Source of the DNA: Loripinus fragilis
Taxonomy: Eukaryota > Mollusca > Bivalvia > Lucinida > Lucinidae
Length of the DNA: 64,000 nucleotides
Direction: 5' to 3'
Assembly: GCA_964019695.1 (NCBI GenBank)
Contig: OZ026520.1
Location: 26,694,120-26,758,119 of the forward strand
In this document: positions 1 to 11,519 of the stretch, in pieces
How the letters are laid out: every line of letters starts with the position of its first letter
Numbering within the stretch: the stretch's first letter is position 1
Program-made: the position numbers and the translations under genes
The notes under the pieces: model-generated
Databases searched by the model: none
Seen by the model: only the letters and a program-made list of their open reading frames with translations
Told to the model about the DNA's origin: nothing

Positions 1-137
1 CCTCCACGTTGCGACTTGGGACTGGTGGTAGACACTACGGATGGAGTTTTATTACTAGTCGGGGTCTTGTTCTTGGGAATACTAATTGGACTTGCGACCA
101 CTATCGCTATCTGCTTGATATTTCCAAAATTACACAG
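1..137 (+). CDS. Partial exon encoding a single membrane-spanning segment
   Basis: Frame 1 is open from the window edge to a stop at 163-165. It encodes a short polar stretch ending in DTTDG, then about 25 hydrophobic residues rich in Leu, Gly, Val and Ile, then the basic stop-transfer sequence FPKLHRYGY. This is the pattern of a type I membrane protein at the outside-to-inside boundary. A splice-donor-like site, CAG|GTATGG, falls at 137/138, so the exon may end there in phase 2; otherwise the protein ends after a tail of about 13 residues. A tail exon at 9655-9969 on the same strand is a plausible partner. Its start is phase 0, so the two cannot join directly and a further exon or another junction would be needed. 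The extracellular part lies outside the window and the family is unknown. Confidence 0.45.
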
Positions 138-293
138 GTATGGTTACCATCAATTACAGCAATAGAAACAACTCGGATTTTGAACAGAAAATACCACAAT
201 CACGGTTCATCGACTAAGCAATTGCATCCTGAAGAAGAGGAATTAAATCCTAGAGAACGGCAATTACATAGAAGCAAGAATACAATTGAAGTA

Positions 294-493
294 CAGTAAA
301 ACCTGTCTTAAGCGGCCACTTAAAAGAAGATCAAAAATTGGTTTTAAGACCGATAATCGCTTAATGTAGGTCCAAAGTATTGCAGAATGCTCCCTTTGGA
401 GCATTCTGCAATACTTTCGACCTGCATTAAGCAATCATCTGTCTTTAAGACCTTTGTTTTTTCCTATTTTTAGTTGCCGCTTAAGACAGGTTG
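294..493. mobile_element. TA-flanked foldback MITE, family 1, copy 1
   Basis: The element starts CAGTAAAACCTGTC and runs to the near-inverse at 493, with TA on both sides. Nearly the whole 200 bp folds into one hairpin whose tip pairs GCAGAATGCTCC with GGAGCATTCTGC. The right terminus lacks a few bases compared with the copy at 24314-24513. It encodes nothing. TA flanks and short inverted ends suit a Tc1/mariner-type non-autonomous element. Confidence 0.75.
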
Positions 494-551
494 TAACAGG
501 ACGTTAGTTAAGAGTGCGTAGCAGAAAAATATTTTTTCTCAAACAAAACTT

Positions 552-1344
552 ACCAACCAATACACCCTAGAGAAGGCCAACCCATATACCCTAAAGAAAA
601 CCAACCCATACACCCTAGAGAAGACCAACCCATATACCATAGAGAATACCAACTCTTACACCCTAGAGAATACCAACCCATACACCCTAGAGAAGACCAA
701 CCCATATACCCTAGGGGAAACTTACCCATACACCCTAGAGAAGACCAGCCCATACACCCTTGAGAAGACCAACCCATACACCCTAGAGAAGACCAACCCA
801 TACACCCTTGAGAAGGCCAACCCATATACCCTAGAGAAGACCAACCCATATACCCTAGGGGAAACTAACCCATATACCCTAGAGAAGGCCCTTGAGAAGA
901 CAAACCTACTAGTATATACCATAGAGAAGACCAACCCATATACCCTAGAGAAGACCAATCCATACACCCTAGAGAAGACCAACCCATATACCCTAGAGAA
1001 GACCAACCCATACACCCTAGAGAAGACCAGCCCATATACCCTAGAGAAGACCAGCCCATATACCATAGAGAATACAAACCCATATACCATAGAGAATACA
1101 AAACCATACACCCTAAAGGAGACCAACCCAATTACGCTTGAGAAGACCAACCCAATTACCCTAGAGAAGACCAACCCAAACACCCTAAAGGAGACCAACC
1201 CATATACCATTGAGAAGACCAACTCATACACCCTAGAGAAGACCAACCCATATACCCTAGAGAAGACCATCCCATACACCCTAGAGAAGACCAACCCATA
1301 CACCCTAGATAATACCAACCCATTCAACCTAGAGAAGATCAATT
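552..1344. repeat. 24-bp minisatellite, about 33 tandem units
   Basis: The unit reads approximately CCAACCCATACACCCTAGAG followed by AAGA. Units vary mainly at CATACA/CATATA and CTAGAG/CTTGAG/CTAGGG. Because 24 is a multiple of 3, minus-strand frames stay open as octapeptide repeats, one resembling MGWSSLGC and another resembling VYGLVFSR, for up to about 200 codons. No start context, splice signal or flanking coding sequence supports translation, so the open frames are most simply a by-product of the unit length. Confidence 0.9.
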
Positions 1345-1565
1345 AGTGCTCAGAAACAAAAGGCACACACATAAAAGTAAGCATACAAGCAAAGTGAAAG
1401 AATCAGCGAGATGATTGACACAAAATACACACAAATCCTGGACCAAACACAAACCCCGCACATTGGCGTAGCACCCATTACGTAGGTTACGCATGTGTGT
1501 AATAAAATAGTAGCATTCAAGGGAGGTCACTTAATATGATAAAAGTGATTTCTGTACTAAATAAG

Positions 1566-1660
1566 GAACTGCTCATAAAGGAAAGAATTCGCTCCCTCTG
1601 GGAGCAAATTCTTTCCTTTAAGAGAAGTTTCCATTTGAAAAGGAACGCAATTGAAGAGAA
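1566..1660. repeat. Hairpin repeat, copy 1, near the left end of the putative intron
   Basis: A strong hairpin pairs AAAGGAAAGAATT with AATTCTTTCCTTT around GCTCCCTCTGGGAGC. The hairpin and about 100 bp around it recur in diverged form at 9470-9630, just before the tail exon. Confidence 0.65.
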
Positions 1661-2524
1661 TCATTGCTTGATCCAGTAGTCTCCCTTTGATATGCGTAAC
1701 TTTTTCATCGTTCTGGTCACGCCTGTGAGCAACAATTAACATCATCTATTGCATTAGCGTTTAGTGCAGTTCTCTACTACTAGCTGTATAAGTGTTTGTC
1801 TGAGTCTACATTAATTTCCAACTTTTCAAAGGCAATTAGCGATACTTCGTCTTAGTTTTCTCCTCTCAAACGGGCGACTTTGTGATAAATAAATACCGTT
1901 TTATCTCACCTAAACCAGATACTCAGTGCGAGCCTTTGGTGTCAGACGTCGTCCGTTGTCCGTCCGTCGTCCGCAGGCAATAATTTACTTTAAACAAACT
2001 TCACAGGAATGATTCTTGGACAGTCCTTTTTAGAAATCATGAAAACCAATAAGTAAACATTCAAGCATTTTCTTGTCAAAATCTTTTCTGCACAAATAGT
2101 AGCATATTAAATTTGTTAAGATTATTTTGATCCATCAAAAACAAGTCAGTTTAAATAATTTATAATGAAACCTCCAAAAATCTTTCTGTCAAAAACTCCT
2201 TGGATCTGTCCGAAACCATGTATAAAGCTACCACAACAAAATAGGCTAAATTTATTAGTCCCAGTACTTCAGAATATGGTATACAGTATTATCTATCGGT
2301 AATTCGAAGTACCCACTAAGTTGCCTCAAATTGAGTTGTTTATGTTTCACGAATCACAAAACGCTGCTTTTTCAGTTGGCTGCTGTCGAAGGGGCGAGAA
2401 AAGCCAGACATTTGCAGTGATAGAAGTTGCAGGCAATATTACTCTGATATCGACGATGTTAAGGTAAATAATGAGAGAGAGAACGAATTGGACAGCACGT
2501 GGGACTTTTGTACTTATCGCGTTG
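1661..2524. other. No gene seen; short CGTCCGTC-rich stretch
   Basis: No credible coding sequence. At 1930-1972 a GTCCGTTGTCCGTCCGTCGT stretch resembles interspersed repeats I associate with mollusc genomes. The rest is unremarkable AT-rich sequence. Confidence 0.4.
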
Positions 2525-2590
2525 TCGAGCAACGAAGGCTCTGGCGAGCCTTCGCAAATGCGCAGACTCGCCAGAGCCTTCGTTGCTCGC
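2525..2590. repeat. Hairpin repeat, CGAAGGCTCTGGCGAG family
   Basis: GAGCAACGAAGGCTCTGGCG pairs with the reverse complement ending at 2590, around a loop containing AAATGCGCAGACT. Diverged members occur several times at 44.2-46.4 kb, where they form part of a large palindrome. Confidence 0.7.
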
Positions 2591-3870
2591 ATACGCAAAT
2601 TATGGATGTACACGAGGACTCATACCTTCTCATATTGTTAAATTTTGTTAAGTGACTCGATAGTCAAAAGGTATAGTTTAAACGCTATGAAACATATGGT
2701 AGGAAGTTTGGTATAAACCAGCGTCTGGATGTTTTTCTGTTTGTGAGTGCGTGTTAGAGGTTGTGGTCTAAATTTTTTCACCAATATGAAATTTAGCATT
2801 CTTCTAAAAATCATGTGTATACTGTTTCGGGATAGCGTTTCTCTGAATGTTGATTTATATGCGCGATTTAAAACACATTCTACAGAGCCAATGTTAAAAA
2901 AAAGTGTGATATCAAAGCTAAAGTGTGTGATAGCTGACGTCATTTGTTACTGGAGCGTTAGACGGTGTAACATCGTTTTTACGCTTGAAAGACATTACAA
3001 ATACGTAAATGTGACTCGTCACGCAAAAAGGTACCAGTTGGGTGGACGACGTCGTTTCGAGAAAATGCGTCTTAAAGTTAACGTCACGTCGCGCAAAAAT
3101 AGCACACCTAAGCGTGTTTCATAGAGAAGTTTAACTCATTTTAAACCGGATCAAAAGCGTTTTTCATGTTGAGATTTTCTGCCACCAGACTGTCAAACAT
3201 TTTGTACGATATTAAATGTTCCCTTTTGAATGTTCGTAAGTTAAAGTTGCGTCGAGAACCGTCCCCACGCAGTTCAGTTTATGATTAGATCTTTTTTACA
3301 TCTGGTTTACATGGTTTTGGCCTACTAATTTAAGGGCAGTTGTGGGTAATACTTCCCACGTTAAAATCTTTTTAATTATTTGCATACAGTTTGTTTTATG
3401 TATGGACTGTCAATTTATGAAATAAAAATGATATGTCACCGCGCTCGATTTTTCATAATCTCACATGGAAGTTTTCAGCATTTTACAAACTTTCTGAAAA
3501 AAACGACGTCCTGAATATTATGTTAAAATAGTTGTAATCTTTATTTTAATTTCAATTATTACTCACGACATCAAGCTTTTAAAGGAAAGTGAAAAATAGT
3601 TCTTTTCCCAAGCCGAAGCAAGATACTGAATGATATATTTAAGTTTATCTGATGACGTAGTGATGATGTCATCTGGAAAGAACGAATTTTTGGCACAGTA
3701 TTTCTTTAACGAATAATTACGTAAGTGTATTATTAGCAGAAGTGTTTTGCGAAAAAATCAAAATGGCCTTTGGGAACTTAAAGAGAATTAAAAATACATA
3801 TGAACAAAATCATTCAGGATTATGCAATGTGATTTGAAATAATTATAAGCAAATTCATTAAAATTTCTGC
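2591..3870. other. No gene seen
   Basis: Open frames on opposite strands overlap here at 2638-3124 but show no domain or supporting signal. A segment at 3009-3043 (GTGACTCGTCACGC and following) recurs inverted at about 6350-6390, so the two may be ends of an old element. Confidence 0.35.
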
Positions 3871-3935
3871 AATGGTGTAGAGGCTACGATACCTGACTCT
3901 CGCGCAAACGGCCCAAGTTCGAATCTGAGCTTTGG
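3871..3935 (+). repeat. tRNA-like SINE head
   Basis: GTTCGAATCT at 3917-3926 matches a pol III B box, and GGTGTAGAGGCTACGATACC about 40 bp upstream is a weak A box. T-rich sequence follows. The cloverleaf is not convincing as a functional tRNA, so a tRNA-derived SINE is the better reading. Confidence 0.4.
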
Positions 3936-4693
3936 TATTCCAACTTAATTTTTGCTTCTTTTTAGACTCTTTTATATACTTTTTTTTGCTGTAGACAAAT
4001 TAAAATTGACAGACCAATAGTATCTGCATATTTAATTCCCCCCTCCGTCATAAGATACGAAAAATACCGGTTATGCATCCTTCTTTAGGAGCTACGGCAC
4101 CTTTGGGACTAAGGGTAGCAGGACTATAATTTTACAGCAGCATCTTCACGGCATTGCCGCGTTTAACTAGGCGGACCAAATTTTCGCTTACCTGCCGAGA
4201 ATTGATTGACGCTTTTAGCATTGATATGAACGTGAAACAGTCCCGAAAGGCTTCGCATATGTATATACATGTACCATAGACCACGGCACCAAAAAGAAAT
4301 GAACCAGCAATTTTAACTAAAAAACAATTGTTAAATTGACAATCCTTATATGACCAGTGTGTGTTTGCATTTACTAGGAATATTGTAAGCACTTTCGGAA
4401 AGCATATGCAAATTAATAGCAAAGCATCTTTTCTCGATGTTTAAAATGTGTTAACAAAAGAAATTGGAACGTGGTTTTTTGTGAACATGCAAAAAGAAAA
4501 TGCCACCGTTGTGACAAAATGTCTTATGATTCAGCATGTACCCTCCAATTTGAGGAATTGTGCAAGCTATTCAAAATTGCGTGATGGTTGCGTTTCTTTA
4601 TGTAGTGAGTATAAACGCAATACAAAATCAGCAATACACAATGCATATAATGCTTAGCGTGCATGGAGCAGGATGCCCAAAGCATTTAAAATA

Positions 4694-5213
4694 CAGTCAT
4701 GGGATATGATAATTCGCCACTTTGTGATGTCGCCGTTTAAAACAGTGCACTTCCAGATTTTTTGCAAAAATTATTATGACGAAGTTAATGGCTGCATTTT
4801 TACAAAACTTATGCGGATGAAAAGCAAATAGAAAATAGCAATATACAATTAAATATTAAAATAATTATGCTTTTGGTTCTCAAGGAGAGCGCGTTTAAAT
4901 TGGACGTACATTTTTAAATATCACGATTCCCATTTACGCTGACGTTAACGTCACCGAAAAAAATGAAAGTTTAATTTGTCTTTGTGTTTAAATGACTACC
5001 ATGAGAAAGCAATAGACACCAGGAAGCTACAATAAATATGTTTATTGCGTAAATCAATTTGCTTTCATTTGGTACATTTTCCATGATTGTAGCTTCTATA
5101 GTTTTGCGGCAATAATTTTTGCAAAAAAATCTGGAATTCCGCTAATTTAAACGGCGACGTCACAAGTAGGCGAATAATTTCCCAAGTAGGCTAATACTTA
5201 TGTCCCGTGACTG
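4694..5213. mobile_element. Non-autonomous foldback element with TA target duplication
   Basis: The ends are CAGTCATGGGATAT and the inverse of CAGTCACGGGACAT, with TA immediately outside each. Subterminal sequences also pair, including CGCCGTTTAAA at both ends and the TTTGCAAAAA motifs further in. No transposase frame fits in 520 bp. The interior contains the palindrome TGACGTTAACGTCA. The TA flanks suit a Tc1/mariner-type family. Confidence 0.75.
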
Positions 5214-5215
5214 TA

Positions 5216-6504
5216 CATGCAAAGTTTTAAACAATCAGTAGGCTATAAACCGTATATGTAAAGTTTTTTCACATGCTTATGGTATGCAAGCCTCAAACTT
5301 GTGTTTAAGTGCAAAACATAAAAAAGTGACAAAATAAATTTGAGAATCATATTGAAACCCATGCACATATAATGAGACATTGGTAGCAGTCGATGGTCAC
5401 AACTAAAAAAAGTGATTGAAATCAATGTGACTGAGTATTGTATATAAACCACTTACGCATCTGCATGATCTGTATGCAATGACAAGTTTCAAATCTATCG
5501 GTGCACTTAAACTGTATTAGAGCTGCACACACATGTCACCCGAGCTGAACCACGCACCACAAACAACACACCACTAATACTATGCTTATCACTTTCTCTG
5601 AAAGGCGGGCGACAATAAACAATATACCAGCAGAAAGCTGGTGGAAATAGCATAACAATGTATACATATTCTAATATTTGCTAAATTCAACTGGTAATGT
5701 AGCAAATGTACACATGTTTGAGAAAAAAATCTTTTACGTCATGGCTCTGTAACGTTCTTGTTGACGTCAACGAAAAATCAGTTTTTTTAGTATTTTGCAG
5801 TTTTACAATATCATTTTTCAGGAAGTAAGACACCTTGGCTAATGTATAAATTTTGTTTATTGCGTTTTTCAATTTCCTTTCCAATGGTATCCTTTTTATC
5901 AAGTTTGATGCAGTAACAACGAAGATAATAATTTTTAAACAACACATGAAATATGTCAGTGTGATTTTTTTAAGTTAACTAAGTTTTGACACTATAGTGT
6001 AGTTGAAGGCTAGACAGAATAGCTGGTGTGAAATTTGAAGAAGAAATAGAGGAGGAAGAATGAGAGGAATAATAAATAGAAGAAGACAAAAGAAAATTGA
6101 TTACAACAAATACATTGTAACGTCCGTTTGCAATATTTTATAGCGCGTGTTAATCTGCTGGATTTTATGATGTACATGTAATGTAATAATAACGTCAATA
6201 GAAAGTTTGTGACGCTCCAGGGCGGTACCCATCTTCTTTGGACATTTTGAGACCCAAAATGATCAAGAACCCACCAACATCTTAATATTTTTGGATTCGT
6301 CATAGAATTCCCTATTCAAAAAGCGGAAAAAGTGAATTTCACTATATGACACCCAACTCGTTCCTTTTCGCGTGACGGGTCACAAATGTAAAACGTGGGT
6401 GACGTAGACTAAATATCGGCGGGAGTTCTTCTGTGCAATGGCGGAAAGTTGGAAGAAGCTGTTGACTTCAAATGTATTTTCGTCGTTTATTGTGCGTTAG
6501 AATC
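5216..6504. other. No gene seen
   Basis: AT-rich sequence with only short, featureless open frames. The segment near 6350-6390 is the inverted partner of 3009-3043. Confidence 0.35.
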
Positions 6505-6676
6505 GAAATAGATCAGCTCCACTGCGTGAATTGTTCAGTAATAATTCACTGTCTGTCGGTCAGTTGTACGAAGATAAATCACTCGCGCTACGCGCTCGTG
6601 ATTTGATCTTCTTTACAACTGACCTCCAAACAGTGAATTATTAAACAACAATTCACTGCTGGGGCTGATCTATTTC
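6505..6676. mobile_element. Foldback element, about 170 bp
   Basis: GAAATAGATCAGCTCCACTG at the left pairs with the sequence ending GATCTATTTC at the right. Inner arms around GTGAATTGTT and GGTCAGTTGTACGAAGAT also pair. The centre, CGCGCTACGCGCTCG, is GC-rich. No coding content. Confidence 0.7.
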
Positions 6677-7300
6677 TTAAGTATACATTCGAATGTTTCA
6701 ACCAAAATTTTGCTCATTTTCCCTTCTTCAATGTTTTTGCCTCTTTCTTAAAAATATATGTTTTCGATTTTCTTCAACTGTCAGTTTTCCTTAATGTTTT
6801 ATATCAGCTTTAAAAAAAAGAAAGATTTTCTTTACCTTTCGAGGGGCATTTTTATCTATAATTAGTTTGCTCGTTTTCTATTATCAGTCATAATAACATG
6901 GCTGTTCAAAAACCCTCATAGATACCACACGGGTAGCACTCATAACGCAGTACAAACGGGGGACGTTTTTTTATGTTCGTAGAGTGGTAGATTTAATGAA
7001 AACAGCGAATGTAAATGCATACATCATGTATATATTTGGAAAGATTGAGCTTTTATCTATACACGCAACCTAGAATTATTTCAAAATTCATTACTTTAAT
7101 GACTTTCAAGGGGCAAAGACATACCTATATATCGGACACCGGAAATATGGTAGAAATGTGACATTTATGAACTTAGTCTCCGACAGAACAATAGTAAAAA
7201 TGCATGAAAATGGGTCCATAGCCATACACCTTCTCTGAAAATGTGGCTGCAGGTAAAGAACGCTAAGTGCTACAATATTATATGACCGTTATATCATATA

Positions 7301-8436
7301 CTTAAGGAATAAAGAAACGCAACAAACACTTCGAGTCATTGTAAGCAAACAATATGATGCAAGTTTTTAGCGCAAATGATATTTATCCATAAGAGCAGTA
7401 TGTGTCCATCAAATTGCAGCAGGTTCAACGTAATTATCGATTACGTAATCATTTTGGTATGCGCGTAACCAACCTGACCTCCGTAGTAAATTGCTGAAAC
7501 AGGGTCAATAAAAGCAAAGTTTGAATCAATCATCGGTTTATTGTTTTAAAAAGTCTTCTCATAGATTGCGTATCAAGAAAATGATCAAATGGCGACGTTT
7601 CTGTAAGATTCTGGAACGGCTTAACGTCATTAACGTCACCTCTGAATACTGCGTGAAACGCGTAATTTTTCTTTTCTGCTTGTGATTTGTTCATTTCAAG
7701 GACGTTTTGCTCAAGAATTATGACTTGAGATCTTCAGACGTCAAAAAAAAGTCAATTCTGACGTCAAAATTCGATATTCTACGTTTTAATGGTTTCCATG
7801 ATGTTTATGTGTTTTTCTAATGATAAAATGGTCCAGTGACAAAGTTTAGGCTACAGTTAACAAGTTTGGTGTTCACTCTCGGCATGTAATCAGATGTTTT
7901 CTTTTGCATTATGCCGTGTTTTGTTTGGCTGACCTCAATATAAACACCCTACCAGCGTATTTCTACGGTATCTGAAAAGTCAGTTTTTCCCAAGAAAGCA
8001 TGTTCTGATGTCTCTAGGTTTACCTTATCCCGTATATTCACCAGCGACCCAAACCCGACGGCTCTAAGTGACGTTTATCAATTATTCACTACCATTGAGT
8101 ATCTTACCATTCAAGTAGCGTGTTTTGACGCAATATTTGACTGCATTACGAATATGATTGGACGTTTGTTTAATTTGCACATTGTCAAGTCGACGCCAAA
8201 TAACCAAACATGAAAAGGACGGGATTTCTTGATCTTTATTCTGACGTTAACGTCACATTTTACGTTTTCATATGTTTTCATCTTGTAGCGTAAAATGTAG
8301 CGTTAAAATGGCGTTTTGGTATTTCATCACATGCTATTAATACTCAATAAGAAATTTTCAAAAGATATTTCACAAAACCGTCATTTAAACACGCAAAAAT
8401 CAAATTTTTGTCGGTTGCGTTTCTTTATTCCTTAAG
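7301..8436. mobile_element. 1.1-kb non-autonomous DNA transposon with TA target duplication
   Basis: Inverted ends CTTAAGGAATAAAGAAACGC (left) and its complement (right) are each flanked by TA. Pairing continues for about 26 bp. The interior has no open frame long enough for a transposase. It contains AACGTCATTAACGTCACC near 7625 and TGACGTTAACGTCA near 8242. The element at 26831-27869 has the same size class, TA flanks and interior motif, so they may be related. Confidence 0.75.
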
Positions 8437-9551
8437 TATATTTCCGGCAATTATTGGATATGGAAGATTTATTTGGAACCTCAGCAAATTGTACAATAGG
8501 CATATTATCTTTTATTGTAAAAAGATGACACAAGTGGAAGTTGGATATTGGCTTTTGAATGTGATTTAATAAATTATGTTAGCTGTAACGTACTATTATA
8601 TTTTTTCTTGTTTATATGGTAGATGGAAGTGTTATGGTAACTTTCATCCAAAACAAAGTTAATACTTATGTTTTATTAGAAATGAACTGCAAAATAAATA
8701 GCCTAGGGGGTGCCAAACTCCCTTATTTTGTACATAAATGACGTCATGGAGTGTTACTATATTTTGAAAGTACATTAAATCTGCTTTTGTGCCTCTTAAC
8801 AGATGTTGGGATCACCTCAATAAGAAAATATGCAGACCTGATTGTTATTGTTTTTTCTACGCGGGGTTGATTTACGCCACCCACTTTTTATAACATGGGG
8901 TTATGACAGTACCGGAAGTTGCCAGTTACACGCTTTAATCGATACATCAATATAACTGCTGACGAATGATTGAGTATATCATGTGCTATGTAAAACCAGA
9001 AGAAATTTTAAAATTGTTCAAAATCGTTTAAACAGATATAATAACTAGCACATGGCTGTGATTATTTTGGTATATTGATGGGTGTTTAAAATTGTTATAG
9101 AAGAGCAAACAACATGCTAAAAGTTTGCTGCACTTGTCTATGATTAGCGTTTGAATAATTAATTTTGATGGTGCAAAAGAAAAATCAGCTTGACAAATGC
9201 AATTATATCATCATAGCGAATGGAACTTAACAGCGTCTAATTTCCTGCTGGCTGCGTGGTTAAAATGACATGGATCTCGACCAGTGTCCATTACTATGCC
9301 CTATTAAAAGCTATATATCTTTACCAAACTAAGCGCTTATGATGTAATATTTATATCAGTTGATAGAGAGAAGCTAGCCCTTTCAATATATATATACTTA
9401 TAGTACTCTAAAGTCTATATTTGTAGAGATACAGCCCGATTCTACGAACATAAAAATGATCCTCGTACGTGCGTAATAAAAATTGTTCACATTCAAGACA
9501 AATCACTTAATGTAGAAATAGTTTGTTCTATATCATATGGGACTTCATTTA
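8437..9551. other. No gene seen
   Basis: AT-rich sequence, apart from the start of the repeat shared with 1500-1660, which appears from about 9470. Confidence 0.35.
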
Positions 9552-9630
9552 GAGGAAAGAATTCGCTTCCTCTGGGAGCAAATTCTGTCCATTAAAAAAG
9601 AGTCTTAATTTTAAATAGGGACGCAAGTAT
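9552..9630. repeat. Hairpin repeat, copy 2, just before the tail exon
   Basis: GGAAAGAATTCGCTTCCTCT and the following GGGAGCAAATTCT match the hairpin at 1566-1660. The left flank at 9470-9520 (GCGTAATAAAA, CATTCAAG, CACTTAAT) also matches 1500-1535. Confidence 0.6.
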
Positions 9631-9654
9631 AATACGGTATGATTTATATTTCAG

Positions 9655-9969
9655 ATACAGCCTATTTCAGCACAGACATCAAATGATATCACACTGTATA
9701 GTGTGACTAATTTGAACAGCAATTATTCTGGACAACCTGTCTCGGATTATGAGCTTGGTGATACAGTGCAGGATTTGGGAGAAGCAGAACAGTATGAAAA
9801 ATTAAGAAGAGGTGTTGGAGCTCAGCTGTCAAGAAAGTATGATGCTTTAAGTGGAGAAAGTTTAATAAACTTGAATAAAAACAGCACATCTGTACCTGAA
9901 CATTCACAGAAAATGTATGAGGATAAGGTGGATAATGAGGGAAATTATTTTGTTTTGGAAAAAACTTAA
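9655..9969 (+). CDS. Terminal exon encoding a cytoplasmic tail with tyrosine motifs
   Basis: A splice-acceptor-like TTATATTTCAG ends at 9654. From there an uninterrupted frame of 104 codons starts IQPISAQTSN, contains YEKL and KYDALS, and ends NYFVLEKT at TAA 9967-9969. A second acceptor-like TTTCAG ends at 9670. The peptide is acidic and polar with regularly spaced tyrosines (YSG, YEL, YEKL, YDAL, YFVL), as in tails of molluscan transmembrane receptors that carry phosphotyrosine or sorting signals. It has no signal peptide or membrane segment, so it must be joined to an upstream exon such as the one at 1-137. There is no early ATG, which supports an exon rather than a free gene. The receptor family is unknown. 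Confidence 0.6.
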   Translation: MQPISAQTSNDITLYSVTNLNSNYSGQPVSDYELGDTVQDLGEAEQYEKLRRGVGAQLSRKYDALSGESLINLNKNSTSVPEHSQKMYEDKVDNEGNYFVLEKT

Positions 9970-10967
9970 ATGGCTAAGACCTCCAGATATGATGAGTAAT
10001 TGAAAGCTTTACTTATTCATACCGAATGTATTTGTCCCTTCCTTATCAATTGGACGAGTCCATTTCCAATTTTTGGGTTGTTGGGTGTTTTTTATGTTAT
10101 TAAGATTTTAAAATTATCTCGTTTCATTTTTGCTTGGTGCTTATTTGTTCTTCATTTCAGATATTCCTTTGATTGTCGCAGACTCATTTGCAAGCAGGTG
10201 TTGAATAAGATCATTAGACCTAAGTTTGTTGTGTGCTATAGAGTCACATTCTTATACAACATTAATATTGAAATTCATATATCTATAAAGCATAAAAAGT
10301 GCACGATATCATTAAGAAAAAGAAACAATAATAAAACGAAACATTGGAAACCATATCATTTGAGATACACTAAAAAACAAAAACAAAAGAACTCCACTTG
10401 TAAAGTTTATAGAACTATTTTTTCGCGATAGCTTTTTACCGCATCGTTTCTTCTAACATATTGTGCCGATGTACAGTAGTCAGAAACATCTCCGCCAATT
10501 TCTCAAAAAGTTTCCAACATCCAAGATGGTGCAGGTACCTCTGTGCATAGATGCTATCTTTGAACATTTTTAGCAAAGCACAAATAAACCAAGTCCAACG
10601 TGTCAGTCGAAAGTTAAATTGCACCGCCCAAATTCACTTACTAAAGCCATAGATGGCTGGTTCAAATATAAGGGAAATCGCGCCTGATTTGCTCGTGCGT
10701 AAAGGTGGTTGGTCATCTCAAAACCATCCAAATTGGATCACGTACATAAGAGAAACATGACACGTCATGTGAAAACACAGCCTTTGTTCCTACAAATGAG
10801 CCTGTCTGAAGTTGCCTGCAAATGCACGGTAAATTCTGACTATGCAAGCGGCAGTGTGATGTTACATGTATACACAACCTTTGGATAACGGGACATTCAC
10901 CGCTTACAAATACTTTTTGAGAATACCAGTTTCTGTCCACGCCTATTTAAATTACACCTGTCTATAA
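9970..10967. other. 3' flank of the tail exon; no further gene seen
   Basis: Probable 3' untranslated and intergenic sequence. AATAATAAAACG near 10327 could include a polyadenylation signal. An open frame at 10000-10431 has biased, Lys-rich AT composition and no recognisable domain. Confidence 0.3.
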
Positions 10968-11519
10968 AGCCCCGTTCTCACTGTCCCGGTTTAAGGTGCC
11001 GGTTCACCCCGGTTTGATGATCCGGGATGAACCGTGATGAACCGTGTCACAACCGTGGCGGCACCGTGGACAACCTTGGAGATCCGGGATGAACCGTGTT
11101 GAACCGTGTTAAACCGGCTCATGTCCCCGGTTGTTTTAAAATGTTTAAAACAACCGGGAGTAACCGGGAAGGTTGTCAAATACCGTGATAAACCGGGAAG
11201 ACGCCGGGAGCAACCGTGTCTCCACCGGGACGGCGTCGGGGCGATACCGGCGTGATCCGGGAACATCCGTGTCTCCACCGTGATAAACCGTGCGGTTCCA
11301 CTGCCTATGTATATGTAATAAAATGCAAAATAAAAATGAAAAGTCACTCCTGCTGCACCTAAAATGAAAGTGGATTCATCCAAATGATAAGGATGGGAAA
11401 GTCCATTCGTCACAAGTTGGTTAAATTGTCAGCAGTATAAATGGGCTCATTTACAAAGCTTATGAATAAATGCGCTTATAGTTACTGAAGAGTCAAGCAT
11501 ATATGAGCCACGACATGAG

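Noticed and set aside
9..299. 96-codon plus-strand open frame overlapping the membrane exon
   Set aside because: It is in another frame from the membrane segment and has no domain. Frame 1 gives a convincing hydrophobic segment instead.
722..1342. 206-codon minus-strand frame of octapeptide repeats
   Set aside because: Explained by a 24-bp minisatellite. Several frames are open at once and there is no start or splice support.
552..1344. CRISPR-like array
   Set aside because: The repeats are contiguous without unique spacers, and the DNA is animal-like.
10991..11413. 140-codon minus-strand frame
   Set aside because: It lies in the degenerate ACCGTG array of the Harbinger-like element and reflects repeat composition.
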